Assembly: GCA_965215995.1 (NCBI GenBank)
Contig: OZ244128.1
Coordinates: forward strand, 5,580,001 to 5,644,000
DNA from: SZUA-309 sp965215995
GTDB lineage: Bacteria > Pseudomonadota > Gammaproteobacteria > Pseudomonadales > Azotimanducaceae
Length of the DNA: 64,000 nt
Direction: 5' to 3'
Shown piece after piece: positions 53,150 through 62,480 of this stretch. A program made the position numbers and the translations under genes. Under the pieces are notes generated by a model. It had not been told where the DNA came from. It saw only the letters and a list, made by a program, of their open reading frames with translations, and searched no databases. Numbering within the stretch: position 1 is the first letter of the stretch; every line of letters begins with the position of its first letter.

Positions 53150-53878
53150 GTGAGCCACTCCCTTTACGACCAGCTCATCGCCGTGCTCGATGTTTTCATC
53201 GACGAGTTCGGTGGCGACCTTCGACTACGTGGTGTTCAGACTTTGCTGCTCATCCACCAGGCCACCCTTGATGGTCGCGGCATCAGCATCAGCGAAGTCC
53301 GGAAAGTGACTGGTGCGCCACTCGAAAACATCCGCCGGCATTTCACCAAGCAGGTGGAGATAGGCAATCTGGCCATAACGCCCGACCCGGATGACGACCG
53401 GGTCGTCCGCTACCGGATGCCAGAGGGAGATGACTATCTAGGGATCGCTCGACGCCTGTCTGGACGACTGGCGTTAATCGGCCCACCCGGAGGAGGAAGT
53501 TCTTCAGCGGAAAAGCGACCATTCGATACTTCAACCTACGATGCGCTGATCGCCGCCTTGCAGGCATTCGCGAACACGATGGATGGTGGTTTGCGCATTC
53601 GTGGCATCAAGATGGCGGTCGTCATCCAACAGGCAACTCTGGACGGTTCGGGAATGACGGCCAGCCAGATCGCGCGTCAGAGCGGGGCACCGCTGGAAAC
53701 CGTGCGCCGCTATGTCCAGACCTACACGGAAAAAGGGCATCTGAAGCTAGTCGAAGATCCGGAAGACAGCCGCGCTCACCGGATTCTGTACACCGATCCC
53801 GCTCAGGTCGAGCGGCTGCTGAAAACCATCGCTTCCGATCTCGACGCTGTGGACTGGTCGGCCTTTCACCTGGCCTGA
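53150..53878 (+). CDS. Protein with two tandem winged-helix domains
   Basis: A 242-residue protein made of two similar halves of about 85-90 residues (residues 5-92 and 126-213), each starting YDxLIAxLxxF and running through a G-x-L-R-x-R-G segment, a QATLDG turn, the GAPLE recognition helix and a [R/K]-rich wing with DPDDDR or DPEDSR. Each half reads as a winged helix of the MarR/IclR type. The GTG start follows GGAGG. No ligand domain is present. The target is unknown; csrA is the divergent neighbour. Confidence 0.75.
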   Translation: MSHSLYDQLIAVLDVFIDEFGGDLRLRGVQTLLLIHQATLDGRGISISEVRKVTGAPLENIRRHFTKQVEIGNLAITPDPDDDRVVRYRMPEGDDYLGIARRLSGRLALIGPPGGGSSSAEKRPFDTSTYDALIAALQAFANTMDGGLRIRGIKMAVVIQQATLDGSGMTASQIARQSGAPLETVRRYVQTYTEKGHLKLVEDPEDSRAHRILYTDPAQVERLLKTIASDLDAVDWSAFHLA

Positions 53879-53998
53879 TCCGATCTGATCGACACGCGCG
53901 TGGGGCAGCCCCAGGGTACTCCGACCGGCAAATGCGGTTCGGCTTATGAAAAGCATCCCGTTTATACTCCAGGTCGCATCAATCGGGGAGAGTAAAAA

Positions 53999-54568
53999 AT
54001 GGCGATGTTGATACTCGGTCTGGTTCTGTGGATTGCCGTGCACCTGTTTCCATCAGTAATGCCCGGCGCGCGGGCAAACCTCATAGAGAAACTCGGAGAA
54101 GGGCCTTACAAAGGACTCTTTGCCCTGGATCTGGTGATCGCCATCCTGCTGATGGTGTTCGGCTGGCGTTCAACCATGCCCGAGTACTGGTACACGCCAC
54201 CGCTCGGCGGCATGCCCATGATCACTTTCGCTCTGATCCTGATCGCCTTCGTGCTCATGGGCGCGGCTAATGCACCCACGAATCTGAAGCGACACCTGCG
54301 GCACCCGATGCTCACCGGGGTGATCGTCTGGGCCGTGGCGCACCTGCTTGCGAACGGCGACAACCGCTCGGTGATTCTGTTCGGCGGACTCGCTGCCTGG
54401 GCCGTGGTCGCCATCTTCACCATCAACAATCGGGACGGTGAGCGGGAACTACCGGAGCCGGTGGCCGCCTCCAAGGACATCGTGCTGGTCGTCATCGGTG
54501 CCGCACTCACCGCCGTGGTTGCCTACTTCCACGAGTATCTGTCCGGTGTCCCGTTGTTCGGTACCTGA
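53999..54568 (+). CDS. NnrU family membrane protein
   Basis: A 189-residue inner-membrane protein with about five or six helices. LFPSVMPGARANL, GPYKGLFALD, the conserved HPMLTGVIVWAVAHLLANGD and a C-terminal FHEYLSGVPLF identify NnrU. NnrU is found with denitrification genes but also widely elsewhere; no nitrate/nitrite gene lies here. 15-cis-zeta-carotene isomerase relatives share the fold. Confidence 0.9.
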   Translation: MAMLILGLVLWIAVHLFPSVMPGARANLIEKLGEGPYKGLFALDLVIAILLMVFGWRSTMPEYWYTPPLGGMPMITFALILIAFVLMGAANAPTNLKRHLRHPMLTGVIVWAVAHLLANGDNRSVILFGGLAAWAVVAIFTINNRDGERELPEPVAASKDIVLVVIGAALTAVVAYFHEYLSGVPLFGT

Positions 54569-54617
54569 TACGAGCACCCCACCTGCAATCATTCGGAATC
54601 CCACACGGAAACAAACT

Positions 54618-56045
54618 ATGCGCACCTCAGTTCTCCTGGCCCTTCTGCTGCTGTTCCTACCAGTAACTGATCTGCAAGCTGCCGAATCGGAAGTGATCGC
54701 CGAGCTGCGAACGTCGCTGTTTCAGTCAGCCAACGATGCGCTCAAAACCGCCAATGAGCGCCGAGCGGCCCTGCTCTCGCCCACCAACTATGCTGAAGGC
54801 GCGGAATACTATCGAAGGGCAGAAGACACCCTGGAACGTGGTGGCAACATCGACACGATCCGCCGCGATCTCGATCGCGCCGAAGAGGCCTTCCAGGAGG
54901 CAGCAGAGCAGGCGGAGCTGGCCGCCACTACCTTCGGTTCGACGCTGCGTGCCCGGGAAGATGCCGAGAGCGCCAATGCGGAAGTGTACGCGGCGGATCT
55001 CTGGCGTGAAGCTGAGGTCACGTTCAATGACGCAACCGTGCGTCTCGAAAAAGGCCGTCTCGAGCGTGCCCAGGGCGAAGGCAGCAGAGCAGAAGCCGAA
55101 TTCCGCAATGCGGAGCTCATTGCGATCAAGGCGAACTATCTGAACGAAACTCGAGATCTTCTCGAAAAGGCTCGTGAGGTGAGAGCCCCGCGCTACGCAC
55201 CAAGGTCGTACGAACGGGCATCCGAATTGCTCGAACAGGCCGCAAGTATCCTGGAAACGAATCGCTACGACACCGACGAGCCGAGAAATCTGGCTCGAGA
55301 GGCAAAGCACAATGCGCTGCACGCGATCTACGTTGCCGGGCTCGAGGAAGCGATCCGATCTGACGATCTAACGCTGGAAGACATCCTGCTCGAATGGGAG
55401 TCTTCAATTACCACTCTGGCCGATCTGTTCGATATCCCCGCGCACTTCGACTCCGGCGAAGAGGAAGCCGTCACCCGGATCCGGGAACAGATCGCGCGGA
55501 TGATTTCAGAAAACGAATCGCTGAAATCAACGCTGGAAGATCGACAGGTTCAATTGGATACGCTGATCCAGGAAACCGCGTCGATGGAACGGCTGTCCAA
55601 ACTGGTCGCCCGCCAGGAACGACAGCGGGAACGCCTGGCGGAGGTGGAAGCCCTGTTTACCGACAGCGAGGCAATCGTCCTGCGCCAGGGAGACAGCATC
55701 ATTCTGCGAATGGTCGGGTTGAACTTCGATTTCGGCAAGTCTGATCTGAAACCCGAGCATGAGGTGCTGCTCGGCTCCCTGCAGCGGGCCATCAATCAAT
55801 TCCCGGACAGCAGTGTGGTGGTGGAAGGCCATACCGACGCCTTCGGTTCAGACGCGGCAAACCTGACCTTGTCTCAACGACGTGCGGAGGCCGTGCAGAC
55901 ATACCTCTTAGAAAACTCGCCGGTTTCGCCCGGCAACCTGACGGCACTCGGCTACGGTGAATCCCGGCCGGTGGCAAACAATGAAACCGAGGAAGGGCGG
56001 AAGCGGAACCGCCGGATCGACGTGGTGATTTATCCGAGATGGTGA
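54618..56045 (+). CDS. OmpA-family protein with helical repeats
   Basis: A 475-residue exported protein: signal peptide to about residue 23, then 300 residues of heptad-rich helices (DUF4398-like, with repeated A-E-x2-F-x-[ND]-A), then an OmpA-like peptidoglycan-binding domain: LNFDFGKSDLKPE, VVVEGHTDAFGSD, NLTLSQRRAEAVQTYL, GYGESRPVANN. The C-terminal domain should anchor to peptidoglycan and the helical part spans the periplasm. The ATG at 54618 was chosen for the signal peptide. Confidence 0.88.
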   Translation: MRTSVLLALLLLFLPVTDLQAAESEVIAELRTSLFQSANDALKTANERRAALLSPTNYAEGAEYYRRAEDTLERGGNIDTIRRDLDRAEEAFQEAAEQAELAATTFGSTLRAREDAESANAEVYAADLWREAEVTFNDATVRLEKGRLERAQGEGSRAEAEFRNAELIAIKANYLNETRDLLEKAREVRAPRYAPRSYERASELLEQAASILETNRYDTDEPRNLAREAKHNALHAIYVAGLEEAIRSDDLTLEDILLEWESSITTLADLFDIPAHFDSGEEEAVTRIREQIARMISENESLKSTLEDRQVQLDTLIQETASMERLSKLVARQERQRERLAEVEALFTDSEAIVLRQGDSIILRMVGLNFDFGKSDLKPEHEVLLGSLQRAINQFPDSSVVVEGHTDAFGSDAANLTLSQRRAEAVQTYLLENSPVSPGNLTALGYGESRPVANNETEEGRKRNRRIDVVIYPRW

Positions 56046-56068
56046 TGCCCGGTTGAGGCCGGGAAACG

Positions 56069-56722
56069 CTACTTGGGCAGGTAGCCCAAGGACTCGACAA
56101 GCACCGCCTCCCACAACCCAGCGACTGCCGCCATCCGGGAAACAGCAGAGCCCTCGCTCCCGGGCGGCAGCTGTTTGGTTGCACGATGATCGAAGGCACG
56201 AAGCAGCAGCGCGTCCGTCTCGGAATCGTAGAGCTCCACGACCAACGTTGCTCGGGCAATTGTGTCGAGCAGGTACTTCGCACCGCTTTGCGGATCTTCC
56301 GGCGCTTCCAGCACCAGGTCGAGAATCTGCCCACGCAAGCGCAGCACACCTGAGCCGGAATCGGACGCGCTGGCAAGGTTGACTGTTGCCAAAGCCCGCT
56401 CGGATGCTGCCACGGCCAGTGCGGTCAACTCTGCCTTTTCCTGCGGTCCCACCTGATACCGGCCACGCGCTTCCCGACCCACCATGGTCGAGCTCGAGAC
56501 GCTGCCAACCGGCTGAACGCCAACCTCGATCTCCTCAATAATGGCGCTACGGAAGGCACCTGCCGATGACGTTTGCACGCATACGCCACCGAGGCTGGTG
56601 CCAGACAGACGGGTCAATCCTTCGCAATCCAGTGTGCCGTCCTGTATTGGCCGTTGACTCGAGCACGCCTGAAAGAAAACGGCCGCACCGAGCAGGAGGA
56701 AGTAGGAAGAAGGTCTCATCAT
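56069..56722 (-). CDS. DUF3313-like lipoprotein
   Basis: A 217-residue lipoprotein. The lipobox FFQACSS gives Cys about 20. A DUF3313-like layout follows: a small domain with Cys pair (DCEGLTRL...GGVCV), VGPQEKAELTALAVAASERAL, LRLRGQILDLVLEAPEDP and a TLVVELYDSETDALLLR tail. It starts at ATG 56722 or 56719. The gene ends 23 nt from the convergent OmpA-like gene. Confidence 0.72.
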   Translation of the reverse strand: MMRPSSYFLLLGAAVFFQACSSQRPIQDGTLDCEGLTRLSGTSLGGVCVQTSSAGAFRSAIIEEIEVGVQPVGSVSSSTMVGREARGRYQVGPQEKAELTALAVAASERALATVNLASASDSGSGVLRLRGQILDLVLEAPEDPQSGAKYLLDTIARATLVVELYDSETDALLLRAFDHRATKQLPPGSEGSAVSRMAAVAGLWEAVLVESLGYLPK

Positions 56723-56759
56723 TGAATGCCACCCCATGGCGTGCCGAACGGCTTGTGTA

Positions 56760-57230
56760 TCAGGCAGACGGCTCGATGGGAAGCTCAGTGCTGTATTTCA
56801 CCTCGCTCAACGCCACCGACGAGGTGATGTCCTGCACACCGGGTAGCTGAGAGAGATGGTTGCGAAAGAAATGCTCATAGCCATCCACATCTCTGGCGAC
56901 GATCCTCAGCAGAAAATCGCTTTGCCCAAGCATCACGTAGCACTCGGTCACCTCCGGGAAGGAGCGAATCTTGTCCTCGAATTCTCCCACAGCCTGACGG
57001 CCGTTGGCTGTCAGCTTCACCTCGGCGTAGACCACCACATTCAGACCGAGCTTTTTCCGGTTCAACATGGCTACCCGGCGGTCGATGTAGCCACCCTCCT
57101 CCAGCTTTTTGATCCGGCGCCAGCACGGCGGCTGCGACAGATTCACCCGCTCGGCGATTTCCGAGACGGACAGGCTCGCATCCTGTTGCAGCAGATTGAG
57201 AATGTGGCTATCGGTGGCGTCCAGTGACAT
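56760..57230 (-). CDS. Lrp/AsnC family regulator
   Basis: A 156-residue amino-acid-responsive regulator: N-terminal HTH (SVSEIAERVNLSQPPCWRRIKKLEEGGYI, 15-43 region) and a C-terminal RAM sensor domain (VTECYVMLGQSDFLLRIVARDVDGYEHF). The start at 57230 (MSLDATDSH) matches the family; the longer reading is non-conserved. It is divergent from a leucine-dehydrogenase-type gene, and this is a common regulator/target pair. Confidence 0.93.
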   Translation of the reverse strand: MSLDATDSHILNLLQQDASLSVSEIAERVNLSQPPCWRRIKKLEEGGYIDRRVAMLNRKKLGLNVVVYAEVKLTANGRQAVGEFEDKIRSFPEVTECYVMLGQSDFLLRIVARDVDGYEHFFRNHLSQLPGVQDITSSVALSEVKYSTELPIEPSA

Positions 57231-57287
57231 CTGATGAGACTTTCCGGCAGGGCTAGATAGATGAATAATACGACATTTCTTAATTCT

Positions 57288-57304
57288 GGGCATATTTTAT
57301 ACCC
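57288..57304. promoter_or_regulatory. Near-palindrome between Lrp and leucine dehydrogenase genes
   Basis: A 17-bp near-palindrome, GGGCATA-TTT-TATACCC, one mismatch, in the 166-bp divergent region. Lrp-type proteins bind such AT-centred palindromes. Together with the divergent pair this is a candidate Lrp site. Confidence 0.45.
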
Positions 57305-57396
57305 AATCGGGGCATTCTGACCACACTTTTGCATAAGAATTACTCAACTACCGGCCTAGAATTCGCAGAGAACTCACCGGCAGGGAAGGCAGGCGG

Positions 57397-58476
57397 ATGG
57401 CTGACCATCGCAAGCATCCGGATTTCGATGAGCACGAGAAGGTCGTGGTCCGTCACGATCTCGGCACGGGCCTGCGTGCCATCATCGCCGTGCACAACAC
57501 CAGCCGCGGCCCGGCCCTCGGCGGCTGCCGCATGTGGCCCTATGCCAGCGCGGCGGATGCCATGACCGATGCCCTGCGCCTCTCCAGAGGCATGACCTAT
57601 AAATCCGCGCTGGCGGATCTTCCCCTCGGCGGTGGCAAAGCAGTCATCATCGGCGACCCGCGCAGAGACAAGAGCCGTGAACTGCTGCTCGCCATGGCTG
57701 AGTTCATCGACAGCTTTGAAGGCCGCTACATCACCGCAGAAGACTCGGGCACGTCCGTCGCCGACATGCGTCTGATCGGCAGCCGCACGCGCTGGGCGGC
57801 AGGAGTATCTGATGATGGTCCGCATGGCGGTGACCCCTCCCCTTCTACCGCTTACGGTACTTTCGTCGGTCTGAAGGCCGCGGTAATTCACCGACTCGGC
57901 AACGGACCCGAGATCGGCAGCCTCGAAGGCCTTCGAGTGGCCATTCAGGGCGTGGGCAATGTGGGTTTTCATCTGGCGGAACGGCTTCACGAGGCCGGTG
58001 CCACGCTCTTCGTTGCCGATGTGTTCGAGGCCAACGTGAACCGCGCTGTCGATACTCTCGGTGCCAAGGCGGTGGGCGTGGATGAGATCTACGATCTGGA
58101 CGTAGACGTGTTCAGCCCCTGCGCCATGGGTGCAGCGATCAATGATCAGACTCTGAACAGACTCAGAGCGCCGGTGATCGCAGGGGCTGCGAACAACCAG
58201 CTGGCAACCCCGGCGCACGGCAATGCGCTGCACGAACGTCGGGTTCTCTACACGCCTGACTACGTGCTGAACGCCGGTGGCATCATCGATATCGCCTACC
58301 AGCGGCAGGGTCACAGCCGTGTTGACATGCTCGCGCACGTGGAAGGCATTGGCAGCACCCTCGCAGAAATCTTCAGGCGCTCGGATGCGGAGAACACGCC
58401 GACCTATCAGGTCGCGGATCAGTTGGCCGAAGAGCGATTCAGCCGGACACAGACGCCTGTTTCACTGGCGAGCTAG
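57397..58476 (+). CDS. Leucine/valine/phenylalanine dehydrogenase
   Basis: A 359-residue NAD-dependent amino-acid dehydrogenase of the Glu/Leu/Phe/Val family. The catalytic Lys lies in KSALADLPLGGGKAVI (about 69-84), the NAD-binding motif is GVGNVGFHLAERL (about 186), and GAANNQLA is near residue 266. Size and sequence fit the shorter leucine/valine type rather than glutamate dehydrogenase. It catalyses oxidative deamination of branched-chain amino acids to 2-oxo acids. The divergent Lrp-type gene probably controls it. Its stop overlaps the end of the convergent DUF5666 gene by 4 nt. Confidence 0.92.
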   Translation: MADHRKHPDFDEHEKVVVRHDLGTGLRAIIAVHNTSRGPALGGCRMWPYASAADAMTDALRLSRGMTYKSALADLPLGGGKAVIIGDPRRDKSRELLLAMAEFIDSFEGRYITAEDSGTSVADMRLIGSRTRWAAGVSDDGPHGGDPSPSTAYGTFVGLKAAVIHRLGNGPEIGSLEGLRVAIQGVGNVGFHLAERLHEAGATLFVADVFEANVNRAVDTLGAKAVGVDEIYDLDVDVFSPCAMGAAINDQTLNRLRAPVIAGAANNQLATPAHGNALHERRVLYTPDYVLNAGGIIDIAYQRQGHSRVDMLAHVEGIGSTLAEIFRRSDAENTPTYQVADQLAEERFSRTQTPVSLAS

Positions 58477-59894
58477 TCTTCGATGCTCAGGGTGGTTGCC
58501 GGTTCAGCAACCGAAGTGAAAGGTTCCCACTCCGCCTCGACAAAGGTGCCAAGCTCGACCTCGGCGTGGAATTCGGCCTGAGTGCCATCATAGTCGGTAA
58601 TCCCGACCACGCCGGTCACGGTTACATCCAGTATGTCCACGGTCCCCGCCGACTCATCTTCCGCGGTGACCGGACCACGCATGCGGGTTCGGGCGTCGAA
58701 ATCGTCCCTTTCGAGCTCGGCAGCCACCAGCACCTGGCCATCCAGGAAGCCGCGCAGCTCCACGTAGTCCCCGCTCTGGAGATCGGCCAACCCGAACGGC
58801 TCAACGTCGTCCCGTTCGTCTTCCAGCTCCGTCAACTCGCGTATCTCGAATGTCAGCCCGACGTCGGTAGTGACGGTAGCCGCTGTCTCGTCAATCGAGC
58901 GGAGCGTGCCCTCCACCCGAACCGCCTCGGTCGATTTGAAGATCACCCGTTCCGCGACAACGACACCGCTACCGTTGACGACGCCCTCCGCCTCCACTTT
59001 GACGTTCAATCCCAGATTGCCGGCACCTCCACCCACGTACGCTGTACTTGCATTGGTGGTGACGGGCAAGCCCTCTACATCAAAGTCCGTAGCGGAAACG
59101 AACCGGTCGATGAAGCCTTCGTACTCCACCTCTTCCCCGTCTTCGAAGGCAGCGGCGGTCAGCAACTCGACTTCGCTCGCGATCACATCCGCAGGTGGTA
59201 CAAAGTCTCCTGCCGCCAGCTCGAGCTGCACCCGCTGGCCATCGGCTATGGCAGCGCCATCAAACTCAGACAGGGTCGCCGAGCTGTAATCCACCTGGAG
59301 CATCCCCAGCTCGAAGGTCATAGCGGCCATATCGAGGTCTTCGATCACGCCAACCGCCTTATACGTTGTCAGTGCCGATTGAAGCCCCACGTAGGTCGCC
59401 ACCAGCGCGTCATCCGCATTCCGGCTGCCGCTCACCTCCAGAACATCGCCGATTGTCAGGGTGTCCAGCGCCACTCCATCGAAACGGGTCGCAGAGTTGG
59501 TCAGAACAAGCTGACCCAGCACCGTCGACTCCGCACTCGCTGTCAGCGGATCGATAATACTGATGCCGGTTACCGGTCCCTTAACGTCCGAGCGATAGGT
59601 CGCCTGCTCGGCCTCGTTGGTCGCCAAGTCAGCGAACACCACAATGCGTTGACCTTCCCTCAAGTCGTTCTCATCAGTTCCATCTTCGATCTCGAACTCG
59701 GTGTCGTTCGTCGTCAGCGTGCGATCGTTGACGATGATGCTACCCACTCCCTGGAACGGACCGACGATTCGTCCCGGCGTGCCGACGCCACCGCCGCTCC
59801 CCCCGAGGCCGGTGTCTGTCAGGGACCCACCGCCGCCGCCACACGCAGTCAAAGCGGTAATCACCAGCATCAGGCTCAATCTAAAAATCGACAT
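58473..59894 (-). CDS. DUF5666 lipoprotein (short)
   Basis: A 473-residue lipoprotein with lipobox ALTACGG (Cys about 18), a Gly-rich linker and about six to seven repeats of 60-70 residues of the DUF5666 type (V-x-G-x-[IV]-x-x-x-[DS] ... [LI]-x-x-G-D-x-V-x-[VL]-x-G). The repeats look like small beta-barrels. The function is unknown. It is the last of three genes on the minus strand; the ATG at 59894 lies 26 nt after the DUF6502 stop. Confidence 0.8.
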   Translation of the reverse strand: MSIFRLSLMLVITALTACGGGGGSLTDTGLGGSGGGVGTPGRIVGPFQGVGSIIVNDRTLTTNDTEFEIEDGTDENDLREGQRIVVFADLATNEAEQATYRSDVKGPVTGISIIDPLTASAESTVLGQLVLTNSATRFDGVALDTLTIGDVLEVSGSRNADDALVATYVGLQSALTTYKAVGVIEDLDMAAMTFELGMLQVDYSSATLSEFDGAAIADGQRVQLELAAGDFVPPADVIASEVELLTAAAFEDGEEVEYEGFIDRFVSATDFDVEGLPVTTNASTAYVGGGAGNLGLNVKVEAEGVVNGSGVVVAERVIFKSTEAVRVEGTLRSIDETAATVTTDVGLTFEIRELTELEDERDDVEPFGLADLQSGDYVELRGFLDGQVLVAAELERDDFDARTRMRGPVTAEDESAGTVDILDVTVTGVVGITDYDGTQAEFHAEVELGTFVEAEWEPFTSVAEPATTLSIED

Positions 59895-59920
59895 ACTTCG
59901 TACTCCGTGTCGAGCGACTC

Positions 59921-60751
59921 TCACTGCTCTTCCTCTGAGTCGTCGGGGCGTCGAGCGACTCGGTTGATCTGATAAATGCCCAAACCGACCTGCATGCGCT
60001 CATCGTCTCCGGACCAGTCGCGCCCTTTGTCCCGCTCGGAAAGCCAACGTGCCAACTCCTCCAGGACCGGACGCGACAGGCGTGTTGAGTAGCGGTTGAA
60101 CGCTTCCAGGTGTTCCGCCGGCAGGTTGTCGCAGAGCACCTTGAGCTGCATCAGCCGGTCGGCGTCGCTCTCTGCCTGCAGGTTGTGATCGACTGTCTCG
60201 ATCAGCTCCGCGGTGTCGATGCCGAGAATGTCTAGAATCATCTCCGGATCGGCACCGGGCACGTAACCTCGATTGGTCATTCGCAGCCTGCCATTGACTT
60301 CCTCGATGGCGCCAAGCCGAAGCAACTCATCGGCAATGGCGCGCGGATACATATCACCACTGTGCTTGCGCACCAGATCAGAGAAGCTTGGCGATTCCCC
60401 GACGAACGGCAGATCCAACGGATCACCCTTACGATCAAGGAACTCCTGATCCCGCATCCAGGAAGCAAGCACATGGGAGGCTCGGTTACGCCAGACTTCC
60501 CCTGCTTCATCAAGCGGCGGCGTACCGCGTAGACGCGAGACCTCCTTCCGGTTCAATCCGGTGAGCACGGCAATTCTTGCTGCCGTCTGGCGCTTTCCTG
60601 CCACGGTGAACTCTTCATCTGCCACGTCCACGTAGGTTTGACGAACGAGCTCTGTAAGCGCTTTCGAGGGAATTCCGTTACGCAGGAGAATTCGCACGAG
60701 GGGGCGCAGGATGCGCCGAGTCGCCTGCATGAGTTTCTGCTCAACTGCCAT
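59921..60751 (-). CDS. DUF6502 family protein, putative HTH
   Basis: A 276-residue cytoplasmic protein. Residues 1-45 form a helical segment (RRILRPLVRILLRNGIPSKALTELVRQ), followed by a clear HTH-like motif (TAARIAVLTGLNRKEVSRLRG, about 56-76). The C-terminal part is helical and charged. DUF6502 proteins usually sit beside DUF5666 genes, as here between two of them. It is a candidate regulator of the cluster; the palindromes at 62481-62523 are its possible target. Confidence 0.78.
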   Translation of the reverse strand: MAVEQKLMQATRRILRPLVRILLRNGIPSKALTELVRQTYVDVADEEFTVAGKRQTAARIAVLTGLNRKEVSRLRGTPPLDEAGEVWRNRASHVLASWMRDQEFLDRKGDPLDLPFVGESPSFSDLVRKHSGDMYPRAIADELLRLGAIEEVNGRLRMTNRGYVPGADPEMILDILGIDTAELIETVDHNLQAESDADRLMQLKVLCDNLPAEHLEAFNRYSTRLSRPVLEELARWLSERDKGRDWSGDDERMQVGLGIYQINRVARRPDDSEEEQ

Positions 60752-60811
60752 AACTCCGCGTGCGGCTCGGCGCTGCTCCTCTACAATTCCTCGTTGCGCA
60801 AGGCAACATCA

Positions 60812-62458
60812 TCAACCATCACGGGCGGTACCGAATACACCATCGTCCTCCTCGAACTCAACTTCACGAGCGGTGAGCAAGCCAGCCTCGCAGCCAAGGC
60901 CATGCTCGTCGCTCTCCGCCTCGACCACGTCGCCCACGTTCAGGTTGTCGAAGAAATTCTGCCGGCCGATATCCGCGAAATCGCTTTCGCTGGTTATCTG
61001 GCTGACATCGATGGTGACACCTTGAATCACAAAGCTGAAGGAAGAAGCATCCATACCGTCGATGGACTCAACGGGACCACGCAGCTCGCATTCCAGATCA
61101 TCATCATCACTCCGCTCAACGCGCGTCCAGGCCACACTGCCGTCGGCACCTGGAATACCGCGCGCTTCGATGTAGTCGCCCGGCTGCACACGCGCCAGAA
61201 ACTCACCCGGGGTTAGATGGTCGCCCTCATCGCTGTCGGCGACATCGTCTTCTATCCTGCTGAGGCCTGTTGGCTCGATAACTAAACCCAGTCGGGTGGT
61301 GAGGGTGCCGGCGTTGACGTCCGTATCGGACACCCGGTCTTCAGTTCGAATGCTGTTCTCGCCTTCGAACTCAGCTTCACGGAGCGCTAACACGCCGTTC
61401 TCGTCAAACACACCCTCGATCTCAACACGGGCACCCACGAGATCAACCAGGGTGCTCGCGTCTGAAACCGCAATCGTAACGCCGTTGATCGCTATCTCAT
61501 CCGGGTCAGCGGAGGTATCGACAGACATCAGAATGCCTTCGATTTCCAGCTCACCGAAGCGGTCGTCATCATCGAAATCGCCATCGTCATCACGATCGCC
61601 GATGTCATCTTCGCGCTCCACTTCAACGGCAACATACTCACCTGCAGCGTTCTCATCGGCTTTCACCTCGACGAACACACCTACCAGCCCGGGACCCATG
61701 CTGAGGCCGTCTTCGAACTCCGTTCCACCAGCACCGTCGACCACCAGAAAGGTGGTGCCACTCAGCACGAACGAGCCGCCGTCATCGGCGACCGATTCCA
61801 CGAAGCCTTTGACCTCATACTCGTCGCCATCGGTGCCCGGCACACCAGCAGAACCATTGATCCGATCGATACGTGTGGCGATGAAACTATCCACAGCCGG
61901 CAACCCGCTCACCTCGACCACGACCTCTCCGCTGGGAAGTTCAAGATCCCGGATGTCGGTACTGCCGTCGCCGTTGTTGTCGCCCACATCATCGTCGAAC
62001 ACCGTATTCGCATCCACGATCACTTCCACACCCAGGACTTCAAAAGTTCCCAGCTGAGGCCGGTCGCCATCCGGCGTGACATTCCGGGCGGGGCCTTTGA
62101 GGTCCTCGTCGTACTCAATCCGATGCGCAGTGCGTACGCCGTCATCATCTTCTTCACCGCGAATACGTACTCTCATGCCGATCCGCAGGTCGCTGTCGTC
62201 ACCCACCTGCTCATCTTGGTCCTCGATGGCGACCACCGTGTCCGATTCGACCTGGTACCGCGTGCCATTGACAAAAACGCTGCTGAAGCCGGTAATCACG
62301 CCCGATGCGGTGACGGGGGTAGCCTGCAGGGCTGCGGGTGACCGAGCGTCTGCCGCATCCGAGCTGTCATCTCCGCCGCCACAGCCGTAGCTGGACAGCA
62401 GAAACCCCGTACTTAGGGCGCTATAAAGCGTATTTCGCCACCAATTCTGCATGTTCAT
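60812..62458 (-). CDS. DUF5666 lipoprotein (long, acidic)
   Basis: A 548-residue lipoprotein with lipobox SSYGCGG (Cys about 26) and about seven DUF5666-type repeats of 60-75 residues. It is strikingly acidic, with Asp-rich runs such as DRDDDGDFDDDDRF and a loop DNNGDGSTD that resembles a Ca2+-binding loop. It is the first gene of the DUF5666-DUF6502-DUF5666 set and lies just downstream of two palindromes. The start is at 62458 (MNMQNW), with 62452 as alternative. Confidence 0.8.
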   Translation of the reverse strand: MNMQNWWRNTLYSALSTGFLLSSYGCGGGDDSSDAADARSPAALQATPVTASGVITGFSSVFVNGTRYQVESDTVVAIEDQDEQVGDDSDLRIGMRVRIRGEEDDDGVRTAHRIEYDEDLKGPARNVTPDGDRPQLGTFEVLGVEVIVDANTVFDDDVGDNNGDGSTDIRDLELPSGEVVVEVSGLPAVDSFIATRIDRINGSAGVPGTDGDEYEVKGFVESVADDGGSFVLSGTTFLVVDGAGGTEFEDGLSMGPGLVGVFVEVKADENAAGEYVAVEVEREDDIGDRDDDGDFDDDDRFGELEIEGILMSVDTSADPDEIAINGVTIAVSDASTLVDLVGARVEIEGVFDENGVLALREAEFEGENSIRTEDRVSDTDVNAGTLTTRLGLVIEPTGLSRIEDDVADSDEGDHLTPGEFLARVQPGDYIEARGIPGADGSVAWTRVERSDDDDLECELRGPVESIDGMDASSFSFVIQGVTIDVSQITSESDFADIGRQNFFDNLNVGDVVEAESDEHGLGCEAGLLTAREVEFEEDDGVFGTARDG

Positions 62459-62480
62459 AGTCTGCCTCACTTCTGATCTT

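Noticed and set aside
58566..59972. A 468-codon plus-strand frame over the short DUF5666 gene.
   Set aside because: Antisense frame in a repeat-rich gene; it has no recognisable domain, while the minus strand has a lipobox and DUF5666 repeats.
61296..62057. A 253-codon Ser/Thr/Pro-rich plus-strand frame over the long DUF5666 gene.
   Set aside because: Low-complexity antisense translation of the Asp-rich protein; no start or motif.
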